DNA of 6,141 nucleotides from NCBI GenBank assembly GCA_034437615.1, contig DAOTTW010000266.1, positions 1 to 6,141 on the forward strand, written 5' to 3'. A program made the translations under genes and the position numbers. A model generated the notes under the pieces. It was not told the origin of the DNA and did not search any database. It saw nothing but the letters and a program-made list of their open reading frames with translations. Source of the DNA: DAOTTW01 sp034437615. GTDB taxonomy: Bacteria > Chloroflexota > Anaerolineae > Aggregatilineales > Phototrophicaceae. This document shows positions 1-5,906 of this stretch, piece after piece. The first letter of the stretch is position 1. Every line of letters begins with the position of its first letter.

Positions 1-112
1 CAGGGATAAATTGCAAGTTGCTGCCGGAGAGCGTCTCGCCAGGTAGGGGATGGCGCTGTGAGCGCACCACCACGTCCATATTGATACTGCCTGCAACGAT
101 GATTCTGCTCAC
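1..112 (-). CDS. PfkB-family carbohydrate kinase (ribokinase-like), N-terminal fragment cut by window edge
   Basis: Only the first 37 residues are present; the rest lies beyond the left edge. The reverse strand reads MSRIIVAGSINMDVVV and then HPLPGETLSGSN. This is the classic N-terminus of the ribokinase/PfkB fold: a first beta strand ending in G-S-I-N-M-D (residues 8-13; this Asp contacts the sugar in ribokinases), then the P-G-E-T motif (24-27) before the usual GGKGANQ, which would start just past the edge. Family members phosphorylate a sugar or nucleoside hydroxyl with ATP in the cytoplasm. The start is GTG at 112-110. An in-frame TAA 18 bases upstream of it excludes any longer form, and the only later ATG lies inside the motif. 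A weak AAGG lies about nine bases upstream. The GTG overlaps the TGA of the small ORF at 109-213 (GTGA), so translational coupling is possible. The exact substrate cannot be assigned from 37 residues. Confidence 0.85.
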   Translation of the reverse strand, partial: MSRIIVAGSINMDVVVRSQRHPLPGETLSGSNLQFIP

Positions 113-213
113 GCTTCGCTTGCCTTCGCGTTACCGAGGCTATCGGCCTGCGGGTCGTGCCATGCAGCAACCGCAAAGGGGGTTTCGCCATCCAAAATCG
201 TACATTGCAACAT
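109..213 (-). CDS. Small ORF (34 codons) overlapping the kinase start; possible leader peptide
   Basis: The reverse strand reads MLQCTILDGETPFAVAAW and continues to ...KASEA, then TGA. It matches no family I recognise. Support for translation comes from its position: an ATG at 213 preceded by GGGGTG six bases upstream, an extended -10 promoter about 50 bases upstream on the same strand, and a stop codon that shares four bases (GTGA) with the GTG of the sugar kinase. An in-frame TAA 21 bases upstream of the ATG shows it is not the tail of a longer gene in this window. It may be a short leader peptide that couples ribosomes onto the kinase, a small functional protein, or a chance ORF. It has one Cys and no signal peptide or membrane segment. 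Confidence 0.4.
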   Translation of the reverse strand: MLQCTILDGETPFAVAAWHDPQADSLGNAKASEA

Positions 214-264
214 AATGTCACCCCAGACTCGTTAAAAATCAGAATACTTGAACTTAGTCTAACT

Positions 265-273
265 AGTATAGCA
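265..273 (-). promoter_or_regulatory. Extended -10 promoter for the small ORF and kinase
   Basis: On the reverse strand the bases read TGCTATACT: a TATACT hexamer (five of six matches to TATAAT) preceded by the TGn extension. No good -35 hexamer lies 16-18 bases further upstream, which fits an extended -10 promoter. The predicted transcript start near 258 leaves a leader of about 45 bases before the ATG at 213. A short palindrome, TTAGTCTAA (254-262), sits at the predicted start site and could be an operator half. This is consensus matching by eye only. Confidence 0.4.
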
Positions 274-294
274 CGACGGAAATAAAGCTACGAT

Positions 295-356
295 GCGGCT
301 ACGCCGCCCCGGACGCCAAAAATGGCGTCCCTACAAGGTGCCGTTCGTAGGGACGC
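295..356 (-). repeat. Hairpin repeat copy A (partial)
   Basis: This copy holds two adjacent stem-loops: GCGGC/GCCGC (295-299 with 303-307, loop TAC) and GGACGCCA/TGGCGTCC (311-318 with 323-330, loop AAAA). The bases GTAGGGACGC follow at 347-356. The ten bases at 325-334 (GCGTCCCTAC) are perfectly complementary to 347-356, giving an alternative hairpin with a 12-base loop that competes with the second stem. It resembles the copies at 395-537, 2910-2990 and 5907-6118 but lacks the outer hairpin arm and the CTCACCCC block. It has the same orientation as the copy at 395-537, so the two are in tandem. The 214-562 spacer contains no convincing gene. Confidence 0.75.
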
Positions 357-394
357 GCCGAGGCAGCATAACTACTTCGACCTGAGTGGTTACC

Positions 395-537
395 GTATTT
401 TATGGCGGTTTGTACCGCCCTGGACACCCCATTGGGTGTCCCTACGGTTCACAGCGGTTGTGTAAGGACGTGCAATGGCACGTCCGCCGAAATACCTACC
501 CCTGTAGAGGGGTTTGGGGTGAGGGCTGAGTAGTTAC
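395..537 (-). repeat. Hairpin repeat copy B (short form, left inverted partner)
   Basis: Read along the plus strand, the modules are: GGCGGT/ACCGCC (404-409 with 414-419), GGACACCC/GGGTGTCC (422-429 with 434-441), GGACGTGC/GCACGTCC (466-473 with 478-485), CCCCT/AGGGG (499-503 with 508-512), and a block ending in GGGCTGAGTAGTTAC at 537. Blocks 481-506 and 509-537 are exact reverse complements of 5994-6019 and 5907-5935 at the other end of the window. The copy starts 25 bases past the stop codon of the D-2-hydroxyacid dehydrogenase, so its stems could help end that transcript, although no long U-tract follows any of them. Confidence 0.85.
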
Positions 538-562
538 GTTGATGCTGGATCGCCAGCGGCGG

Positions 563-1582
563 TCAATAGAGCCGCTCCGTATCCAGCACATTCAGCAACG
601 GCTCATCGTTCAGGTAACGCCGCAGATTGTCAATAAACAGGTCCACGATTTTGCGGTTTTCGCTGTCGGCGGTGCTAGCCGAATGCGGGCTGATAAGCAC
701 ATTGGGCATCTGCCACAGTGGGCTATCCGCTGGCAGCGGTTCGGGGTCGCTCACATCCAGCGCCGCGCCGCCGAGATGCCCGCTTTGCAGCGCATTCACC
801 AGCGCTGCTTGCACGACCACCTTGCCGCGTGCAATGTTGATCAGAACCGCGCCATGTGGCAGCGCCGCCAGCGCCGCCGCGTCGATCATCGCCTCGGTCT
901 CCGGTGTGTGTGGCGTCGCTAACACCAGATATTGCGCTTGTGGCAGCACACTTTGCAGGTCTGCCGGGGCATACAGCGCGTCGATGTGCTCGACGGGCTG
1001 CGTTACATCGCGCCGTGTGCCGATCACGCGCATGTCGAAGGCTTTTGCCAGCCGTGCCACCTCACGCCCGATCTTGCCCAGGCCAATTACAGCCAGTGTG
1101 CGGCCTGCTAATTCTGTTGTGCAATAGCGCTGCCAGTGCTGCGCGGTTTTTTCGCGCTCTAAATAGGCGTAATCCTTCGCAAACATCAGCATCGCCATCA
1201 GCGCAAATTCAGCCAATGGGCGGGCATGGACGCCGCTAGACGTGGTGAATACCCAATTTGTGCGCGTGTCGTAGCCGAGCCGCTTCACGGCCTGGCCGAT
1301 ACCTGCACTGGTCGCCTGTACCCAGCGCACACGTGGGGCCAGGTCGGGCAGGGCGTCCATGTTGCCATAATCAAAATCAAAAAGTACATCGGCCTGCGCC
1401 AGCAGCCCGCGCCACTCGGCTTCTTGGGCGTCGTCGCGCTGTGGCTTCGCGGAATGATCCGCAGTGTAACGCGGTTGGCCCAGCAAATGCGGGCGATAAA
1501 TGACGTTTAGCTGTGGGAACGCTGCCCGAATGCGCTCGATGTGTTGGGGTTCCAGATAAGATGCAATCAAGATGTTCATCAT
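563..1582 (-). CDS. D-isomer-specific 2-hydroxyacid dehydrogenase
   Basis: This 339-residue cytoplasmic NAD(P)-dependent enzyme belongs to the family that interconverts 2-oxo acids and D-2-hydroxy acids (glyoxylate/hydroxypyruvate reductase, phosphoglycerate dehydrogenase and relatives). Visible marks are the G-V-H-A-R-P-L-A-E segment before the cofactor domain (about 117-125), the Rossmann motif GLGKIG (167-172), catalytic Arg252 in INIARGKVV, Glu281 in DPEPLP and His300 in ISPHSAS. The beta-2 end reads GTRRD (188-192), with Arg residues where NAD-users usually carry Asp, so NADP(H) use is likely. The N-terminal domain has an extra stretch around residues 31-57, making it slightly longer than the usual 310-330. 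The start is ATG at 1582 (ATGATG, with GGGA nearby); a longer form from GTG 1693 would overlap the upstream gene and lacks a ribosome site. It lies 76 bases downstream of the Gfo/Idh gene with no terminator between them, so the two are probably co-transcribed. The substrate is unknown. Confidence 0.92.
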   Translation of the reverse strand: MMNILIASYLEPQHIERIRAAFPQLNVIYRPHLLGQPRYTADHSAKPQRDDAQEAEWRGLLAQADVLFDFDYGNMDALPDLAPRVRWVQATSAGIGQAVKRLGYDTRTNWVFTTSSGVHARPLAEFALMAMLMFAKDYAYLEREKTAQHWQRYCTTELAGRTLAVIGLGKIGREVARLAKAFDMRVIGTRRDVTQPVEHIDALYAPADLQSVLPQAQYLVLATPHTPETEAMIDAAALAALPHGAVLINIARGKVVVQAALVNALQSGHLGGAALDVSDPEPLPADSPLWQMPNVLISPHSASTADSENRKIVDLFIDNLRRYLNDEPLLNVLDTERLY

Positions 1583-1658
1583 GTCGTCCCTGTCGGTGAT
1601 GACGGTTAAATGCCTGCGCTGGTGTTTCCACAACGACCCCCAAAACAGTAACTCATGA

Positions 1659-2801
1659 TTAGCTGAGTGGTAGATCAACCCAGCGCCGCTCACGGTGCGA
1701 AAGCTCTACGGCGTTGATGATCTCCTGCACACGGGCGCTCTGTGCAAAGTTGCCTTGATTGCCTGGCTGGATGCCGAGGATTTCCTCGTTGAAGTTGTGC
1801 ACGAGGTTCGCATAAAACATCGACGGCCAGGGTTCACCCTCGCTGTAGCCCGGTGGATAGTACGCATCCGGGATTTCCACCGGCACATATTCGACCTCGT
1901 GCGCGTTCGGGCTGCTGGATTTCAGCAGCAATTGTTGCCCGTCCAGCTCTGCCCCGAGGCGACAGAGCAGCGCACCCTCAGAGCCGTAAGCACGCGCTTC
2001 CAGGCCGGGGTAGCTATTCACCGTGACATAGCTGGATTGAATCGTGCAGAAGCCGCCGCGTTCATATTCGCCAATGTAGACATCGCCATCGTCAATGTTG
2101 GTACGGACGCGCTCACCCGTCGGCATGGTGCGGTAGGGCACGAAGTTATACAGGTAGCCCACGACGCTTTTCAGGGCGCTATCCATAAACCACATGCTCA
2201 GGTCGATGATCGGTGCGCCATAGCCCTCGATAGACGATACCTTAATCGCTTCTTCTTCCGTCGCGGGCACGAGGTCCACCTTCGTTAGCGGTTCTGTCGG
2301 GCTGATGAACTGCGAATTCTGCTCGTAGCCGTTGAAGATGTACGGCTCACCGATGAAGCCATCCGCGATGAGCGCACGCATGTATTGCATCGCAGGCGCA
2401 TAACGGAACGTCAAGCCCACTTTCGTCTTCAGGCCCTTTGCTTCAGCTAATTCGTGCGCCTTCCACGTGTTGCGGTAATCATGTGCGACGGGCTTCTCGC
2501 ACAGGCAATGCTTGCCTGCTGCCAGCGCTGCGAAGGCTAGCGCCTCATGGTTGTTCTTATCGCCCACACCGCCCCGCGTGCATACATCCACAACATCAAT
2601 GTCTTCGCGGCTGAGCATCTCGCGGTAGTCGGTATAGACGTGCGGGATGCCGAATGCTTGTGCGCGTTGCTCGGCAAGGTCTTTGTTCACATCGCAGATG
2701 GCCACGATCTCGCTGTGGGGTGAGCGTGCCCAGCCCGGTAGATGTGCATTCGCGGACCAGCGACCCGCGCCGATAACACCGATTCGTAATTTCTCTGGCA
2801 T
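1659..2801 (-). CDS. Gfo/Idh/MocA-family oxidoreductase with atypical active site
   Basis: This 380-residue protein has a two-domain Gfo/Idh/MocA architecture. The N-terminal Rossmann domain shows GVIGAGRWS (residues 8-16) and Asp37 after the second strand (ICDVN), which favours NAD(H). It also has the NHEAL segment (His85) and the family signature CEKPV (101-105) with Lys103. The C-terminal alpha/beta domain contains GAPIIDLSMWFMD (195-207). By the usual D-x-x-x-H spacing, Asp200 is present but the catalytic His position (204) is Trp. Members oxidise or reduce sugars, inositols or their derivatives in the cytoplasm; some act on unusual substrates or are not redox enzymes. The start is ATG 2801, with a purine-rich AAGAGAGAG about three to six bases upstream. 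The leader consists of heptamer repeats (2809-2861). It is the first gene of a leftward pair with the D-2-hydroxyacid dehydrogenase. Family membership is secure; the substrate and activity are not. Confidence 0.92.
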   Translation of the reverse strand: MPEKLRIGVIGAGRWSANAHLPGWARSPHSEIVAICDVNKDLAEQRAQAFGIPHVYTDYREMLSREDIDVVDVCTRGGVGDKNNHEALAFAALAAGKHCLCEKPVAHDYRNTWKAHELAEAKGLKTKVGLTFRYAPAMQYMRALIADGFIGEPYIFNGYEQNSQFISPTEPLTKVDLVPATEEEAIKVSSIEGYGAPIIDLSMWFMDSALKSVVGYLYNFVPYRTMPTGERVRTNIDDGDVYIGEYERGGFCTIQSSYVTVNSYPGLEARAYGSEGALLCRLGAELDGQQLLLKSSSPNAHEVEYVPVEIPDAYYPPGYSEGEPWPSMFYANLVHNFNEEILGIQPGNQGNFAQSARVQEIINAVELSHRERRWVDLPLS

Positions 2802-2808
2802 GTGCTCT

Positions 2809-2861
2809 CTCTTTTCTTTTATCTTTTATCTTAATCTCTTGTCTTTTATCTTTTGTCTTGT
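2809..2861. repeat. Degenerate heptamer tandem repeat, CTTTTRT
   Basis: On the plus strand, seven full units and a partial one run in register: CTCTTTT, CTTTTAT, CTTTTAT, CTTAAT (six bases), CTCTTGT, CTTTTAT, CTTTTGT, then CTTGT. On the minus strand this is a purine-rich leader (ATAAAAG/ACAAAAG units) ending eight bases before the ATG of the Gfo/Idh gene at 2801. Its last units form or adjoin the ribosome-binding site. Slippage in such a tract could change leader length. It contains no coding signal. Confidence 0.75.
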
Positions 2862-2909
2862 CCTGCGGGTAGCACCATACAATAGCGTGGTCGTGCGTTT
2901 TTCATAGCA

Positions 2910-2990
2910 GACGCAGCAAGCCGCGTCCCTACAGTTCACGGTGGTCACGTAGGGACGCCATTCTTGGCGTCCGGGGCGGTGTCAGCCGCC
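2910..2990 (+). repeat. Hairpin repeat copy C
   Basis: Three stems are visible: GACGC/GCGTC (2910-2914 with 2923-2927), GGACGCCA/TGGCGTCC (2953-2960 with 2965-2972, loop TTCT) and GGCGG/CCGCC (2975-2979 with 2986-2990). GCGTCCCTAC at 2923-2932 is a perfect ten-base complement of GTAGGGACGC at 2949-2958, giving an alternative hairpin that disrupts the first two stems. The orientation matches the copy at the right end of the window and is opposite to copies A and B. It sits in the 312-base spacer between the Gfo/Idh gene and the zinc hydrolase. That spacer holds no gene, only this copy, the heptamer tract and the octamer tract. Confidence 0.8.
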
Positions 2991-3063
2991 ATAACGATTA
3001 CCGAGTTTGACCGCCCACGTCTTCCTGTGGTGCTACCAATGGTTGCGAGCTATGTTCTTTCTC

Positions 3064-3098
3064 GCTGATTGGCTGACCTGCTGACAGGCTGACACGCT
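3064..3098. repeat. Octamer tandem repeat, GCTGANNN
   Basis: Four consecutive eight-base units read GCTGATTG, GCTGACCT, GCTGACAG and GCTGACAC, followed by a partial GCT. The first five bases are invariant and the last three vary. The tract lies 15 bases beyond the 3' end of the zinc hydrolase gene (stop at 3114), so it would fall in that gene's 3' untranslated region. It has no recognised function. Confidence 0.7.
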
Positions 3099-3113
3099 AC
3101 AGATTGACGTTAA

Positions 3114-4022
3114 CTACAGCGGCTCTGCGACCACATAGGTCATTGCGCCGCCTTCCAGCCGTGCCAGCGTTGGCCGCAGCAGCAACAGCGCTGTTTGCTC
3201 AAATGGTGCGCTGAACGTCTCTAAGGTTGCCTGTGTAGCCGGGTCAATCAGTACGCCGAGTTCGGTGCCTGCCGGGACCACTGTGCCGATGTGCTCTGTG
3301 CGCAGCGTCGGCAGGAAAACACCGCCCTGTGACGGGCGCAGAACGTGCGTCGCGCCAACCGGGATAGATGCCTGTGGCGGCTGCGTATCGCTGACATTCA
3401 GCACACCCGCCACGCCCAGCGCACGCCGCAAACCTGCCGCGATGCGCTCTGCCCACTGATTTTCGGCTTCGCTGCGCCCGCCCATCTCAATCGCGGCCAC
3501 ACGTGCACCCTGTGAACGCGCATAGCCCGTCAGCGTGACGCTGCGTTCGGGTGCCTGCACGATGAACGGTGCGCCGAATGCCCGTGATAGCGCTTCGCCG
3601 CCTGCAATCTGAAAGGCGAATGCATTCACGCACCAACTGCCGCCACCATGCAGGTCAATCGCGACATCTGCGCCTGTTACTGCATGTTCGCTCAGTATGG
3701 CGGCAAGCCGTTCTGTATGTGAGCCGTGCGGGTTGCCGGGGAACGAACGGTTCAGGTCCAGCGTGTCAAAGGGGGCGTTGCGGGCGTCGGCTTCCATCGC
3801 GAACGGGTTGCTGACGGGCACGACGCGCACACTGCCGACCAATTCAGCCATCGGCGTTGCCGCCAGAAATTTCTGAAGCGCCCAGGCCCCCCAGGGGCCT
3901 TCGTCGCCGTGTACGCCTGCTGTTATCAGGGCGGTGGGTGCGCCGTTGCCGACCTGACCAATCACCAGGTCCGTCGCGCCGACACCAGCCCCTGCCATAA
4001 TCGCCTGGCGCGTCCATGTCAT
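3114..4022 (-). CDS. Succinylglutamate desuccinylase/aspartoacylase (AstE/AspA) family zinc hydrolase
   Basis: This 302-residue protein has an M14-type zinc carboxypeptidase fold. Zinc ligands are the H-x-x-E of GVHGDEG (His38, Glu41) and the His of DLHGGG (His125). DLNRSFPG (89-96) supplies the substrate-carboxylate Arg92, and Glu179 in AIEMGG fits the general base. Relatives cleave amide bonds of N-acyl amino acids or related small molecules, so the precise substrate is open. The C-terminal part (about 215-302) looks like the usual beta-rich domain (RPSQGGVFLP, then VVPAGTELG). It has no signal peptide, so it is cytoplasmic. The start chosen is ATG 4022, with GGAG three bases upstream. A GTG at 4049 would add nine residues, but its AAGGG abuts the codon directly. 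It is transcribed divergently from the peptide-type solute-binding protein, suggesting it processes an imported substrate. It lies 312 bases upstream of the Gfo/Idh gene on the same strand, beyond repeats, so it is probably a separate transcript. Confidence 0.9.
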   Translation of the reverse strand: MTWTRQAIMAGAGVGATDLVIGQVGNGAPTALITAGVHGDEGPWGAWALQKFLAATPMAELVGSVRVVPVSNPFAMEADARNAPFDTLDLNRSFPGNPHGSHTERLAAILSEHAVTGADVAIDLHGGGSWCVNAFAFQIAGGEALSRAFGAPFIVQAPERSVTLTGYARSQGARVAAIEMGGRSEAENQWAERIAAGLRRALGVAGVLNVSDTQPPQASIPVGATHVLRPSQGGVFLPTLRTEHIGTVVPAGTELGVLIDPATQATLETFSAPFEQTALLLLRPTLARLEGGAMTYVVAEPL

Positions 4023-4112
4023 GTTCTCCAGTAAAGAAGCCAAGTGCACCCCTTGATTGATTCGATTAGATGATGGATAAATGTGAATTTTTGGCCAATT
4101 CTTAAAGATTTT

Positions 4113-4140
4113 TTGATCTTAGCGGATTCCGCGCTAGAAT
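4113..4140 (+). promoter_or_regulatory. Predicted promoter for the solute-binding protein, with palindrome in the spacer
   Basis: A -35-like TTGATC (4113-4118) is followed after 16 bases by TAGAAT (4135-4140, five of six matches to the -10 consensus). The spacer contains a perfect odd palindrome, GCGGATTCCGC (4122-4132), in a typical place for a repressor or activator site. The predicted transcript start near 4147 leaves a leader of about 100 bases. The AT-rich stretch just upstream also carries AAGAT/ATCTT arms flanking a T-run (about 4105-4120). Confidence 0.45.
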
Positions 4141-4147
4141 GCCATCG

Positions 4148-4164
4148 TTGACAAGCAATTGACG
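4148..4164. promoter_or_regulatory. TTGAC direct repeat, 11-base period, near the transcript start
   Basis: TTGACA (4148-4153) and TTGACG (4159-4164) are direct repeats spaced 11 bases start to start, about one helical turn, just after the predicted -10 box. They could be an operator bound by a tandem regulator. Alternatively TTGACA could be the -35 of a second promoter, but the best downstream hexamers at normal spacing are poor (AGGTAT, GGTATC). Confidence 0.3.
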
Positions 4165-4230
4165 ACAGCAAGGTATCCGTGCATGTCGTCATAACGTTGT
4201 GCAAGTTGATGCTGTTTGATAACAAACAAA

Positions 4231-4236
4231 AAAGGA
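4231..4236 (+). promoter_or_regulatory. Ribosome-binding site AAAGGA that fixes the start at 4245
   Basis: AAAGGA lies eight bases before the ATG at 4245. An in-frame GTG at 4179 would add 22 residues but has no ribosome site and would place a non-signal sequence ahead of a good signal peptide. The 4245 start is therefore preferred. Confidence 0.7.
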
Positions 4237-4244
4237 CAAACCCG

Positions 4245-5855
4245 ATGCACGCTTTCAGCTTACGTTTAAAACGCCTCATGGTGGTCATGACCGTTATGGC
4301 CAGCCTGACGATTCTGCTGCTGCCAGCCGCCGCGCAGGATGAGCAAGAAATCACCTTCGGCCTGAGCTTCACGGTAGATACGCTGGACCCCGGCGCGACC
4401 ACTTTTTCCGGTGTCGAGATTATGGTGGGGCACGTCTTCGATACGCTGGTGAAGCAACAACCGCTCGGCACCTTTCACCCGTCGCTGGCGACAGAATGGA
4501 CCGTGAACGAGGACGCGACCGAGTACGTGTTCACGCTGCGCGAGGATGTGACGTTTCATGATGGCACGCCCTTCAACGCCGAAGCCGTGAAATTCACCTT
4601 TGACCGCATCGTGGACCCGGCGACAAATTCACAGATGGCCTTTAGCTTCATCGGCCCCTACGAAGAATCCGAGGTCTTGGACGAATACACGATTGCCGTG
4701 CGTTTTAGCTCACCGAACGCTGCCTTTCTGGATGGCCTCTCGCACCCGCAGCTTGGCCCCGTTTCCCCGGCTGCCGTCGAAGCGCTCGGTGAGGACTGGG
4801 GCTTCTCTGGCATCGTCGGCACTGGCCCCTTCATCTTTGACTCCTACACGCCGGATTCCGAGGTCGTGCTGGTGCGCAACCCGGATTATAACTGGGGCAC
4901 AGAGGAAGTCTTCGGCATGACTGGCCCGGCAGAACTGGATCGCCTCGTGTTCCGCATCATCCCAGAACCGTCAACCCGTTTGGCCGCGCTGGAAAGCGGC
5001 GAGGTCGATATAATTGACTCGGTGCCAGGGCTGGATGTGCAACGCCTGCGCGACAGCGATGACTTCGTTGTGCAAGAGTTCGAGCAAGCCGGACATGGCT
5101 ACTCCATCATGTTCAATCAGGAAAAGTCGCCCACCAGCGAACTCGCCGTGCGCCGTGCGGTCATCCACGCCGTTGACCGTGATCTGATGCAGGAATTCGT
5201 GTATGACGACCTGGGTCAGACGGCCTGTAGTGCCCTGACCAGCATCATGTTCGGCTGGACGGATTACTATTGCGAGGTCTACGACTACAACCCTGAAGCC
5301 GCTGGCGAAATCCTGGACGAAGCAGGCTGGGTGCTCAACGAAGAAACGGGCATCCGTGAGCGTGACGGTGAGCCGCTTGTGATCGAGCATTACAGCCCGG
5401 ATCGCCCGCTGAGTGTGGCCACAGGCCAATTCCTACAGGAAGACCTGGCCAACATCGGCATCGACATGCAACTAAACTTCCTGGACATTGCCGCCTACCT
5501 GGAAATCGTGCGTGCTGGCGAGCACAATGTTCAAGGCTGGTGGGATACACAGACCGACCCCGACGGTGTGGTGCGCACGCTCTATCACTCATCCAACGCC
5601 AACGGCGGCACGAACCGCAACCGTTACGTCAACGAAGAAATGGATACGCTGATTGATAACGCAGTCGGCATCGGTGACCTGCAAGCCCGCGCCGAAGCCT
5701 ATGCGGAAATCCAGCGCAAGATCGCTGATGAGGCGCTGATGCTGTTCCTGAATGATCCGGTGGTGCTCTTCGCCAGCGTTCCAGAAGTGCAGGGCGTGAC
5801 GATACTCGGTGGTGGCTTCATCCCGAATTTCTACGCCGCCGACATCGAAGGCTAA
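4245..5855 (+). CDS. ABC transporter substrate-binding protein, family 5 (peptide/nickel Dpp/Opp type)
   Basis: This 536-residue exported solute receptor belongs to the SBP_bac_5 family (DppA/OppA/NikA type), which delivers peptides, glycosides or other small molecules to an ABC permease. The N-terminus is a signal peptide: basic residues R7, K9 and R10, a hydrophobic core to about 26, then P-A-A-A before Gln31, fitting signal peptidase I cleavage after Ala30. There is no lipobox Cys. Family marks include TEWTVNEDATEYVFTLRE followed by VTFHDGTPFNAEAV (83-117), GTGPF (192-196), RNPDYNWG (211-218), the helix ELAVRRAVIHAVDRD (299-313) and GWWDTQTDPDG (431-441). The only two cysteines (328 and 343) lie in one loop and probably form a disulfide, as expected outside the cytoplasm. 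The length is normal for the family. No permease or ATPase gene follows within the 286 bases left in the window. It is divergent from the zinc hydrolase. The substrate is not identifiable. Confidence 0.95.
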   Translation: MHAFSLRLKRLMVVMTVMASLTILLLPAAAQDEQEITFGLSFTVDTLDPGATTFSGVEIMVGHVFDTLVKQQPLGTFHPSLATEWTVNEDATEYVFTLREDVTFHDGTPFNAEAVKFTFDRIVDPATNSQMAFSFIGPYEESEVLDEYTIAVRFSSPNAAFLDGLSHPQLGPVSPAAVEALGEDWGFSGIVGTGPFIFDSYTPDSEVVLVRNPDYNWGTEEVFGMTGPAELDRLVFRIIPEPSTRLAALESGEVDIIDSVPGLDVQRLRDSDDFVVQEFEQAGHGYSIMFNQEKSPTSELAVRRAVIHAVDRDLMQEFVYDDLGQTACSALTSIMFGWTDYYCEVYDYNPEAAGEILDEAGWVLNEETGIRERDGEPLVIEHYSPDRPLSVATGQFLQEDLANIGIDMQLNFLDIAAYLEIVRAGEHNVQGWWDTQTDPDGVVRTLYHSSNANGGTNRNRYVNEEMDTLIDNAVGIGDLQARAEAYAEIQRKIADEALMLFLNDPVVLFASVPEVQGVTILGGGFIPNFYAADIEG

Positions 5856-5906
5856 CGCAGCGCGGCACAGGATGCCGTCAGTAACTGTTCACCTTGTCCT
5901 GTTGTT

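Noticed and set aside
18..215. A 65-codon plus-strand reading frame at the left edge
   Set aside because: The opposite strand encodes a clear ribokinase-type N-terminus and the small ORF. The plus frame has no motif or ribosome site.
295..537. A CRISPR array in the left spacer
   Set aside because: The repeats are palindromic modules of different lengths without regular spacers, and no cas gene is present.
539..1510. Several plus-strand reading frames antisense to the dehydrogenase
   Set aside because: Their composition is typical of antisense frames in GC-rich DNA, with no family motif. The minus-strand frame carries all catalytic residues.
1695..2288. A 197-codon plus-strand reading frame
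   Set aside because: It lies wholly antisense to the Gfo/Idh gene, shows no recognisable motif, and its sequence is explained by the codon pattern of the real gene.
4023..4049. A nine-residue extension of the zinc hydrolase from GTG 4049
   Set aside because: AAGGG directly abuts the GTG with no spacing, while GGAG precedes the ATG at 4022. It remains a possible alternative.
4179..4244. A 22-residue N-terminal extension of the solute-binding protein from GTG 4179
   Set aside because: It has no ribosome site and would bury a good signal peptide. AAAGGA before 4245 is a better start.
5863..5877. A CGGCA/TGCCG hairpin as the terminator of the binding-protein gene
   Set aside because: The stem is only five base pairs and no T-run follows. 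The hairpin at 5932-5969 is much stronger.
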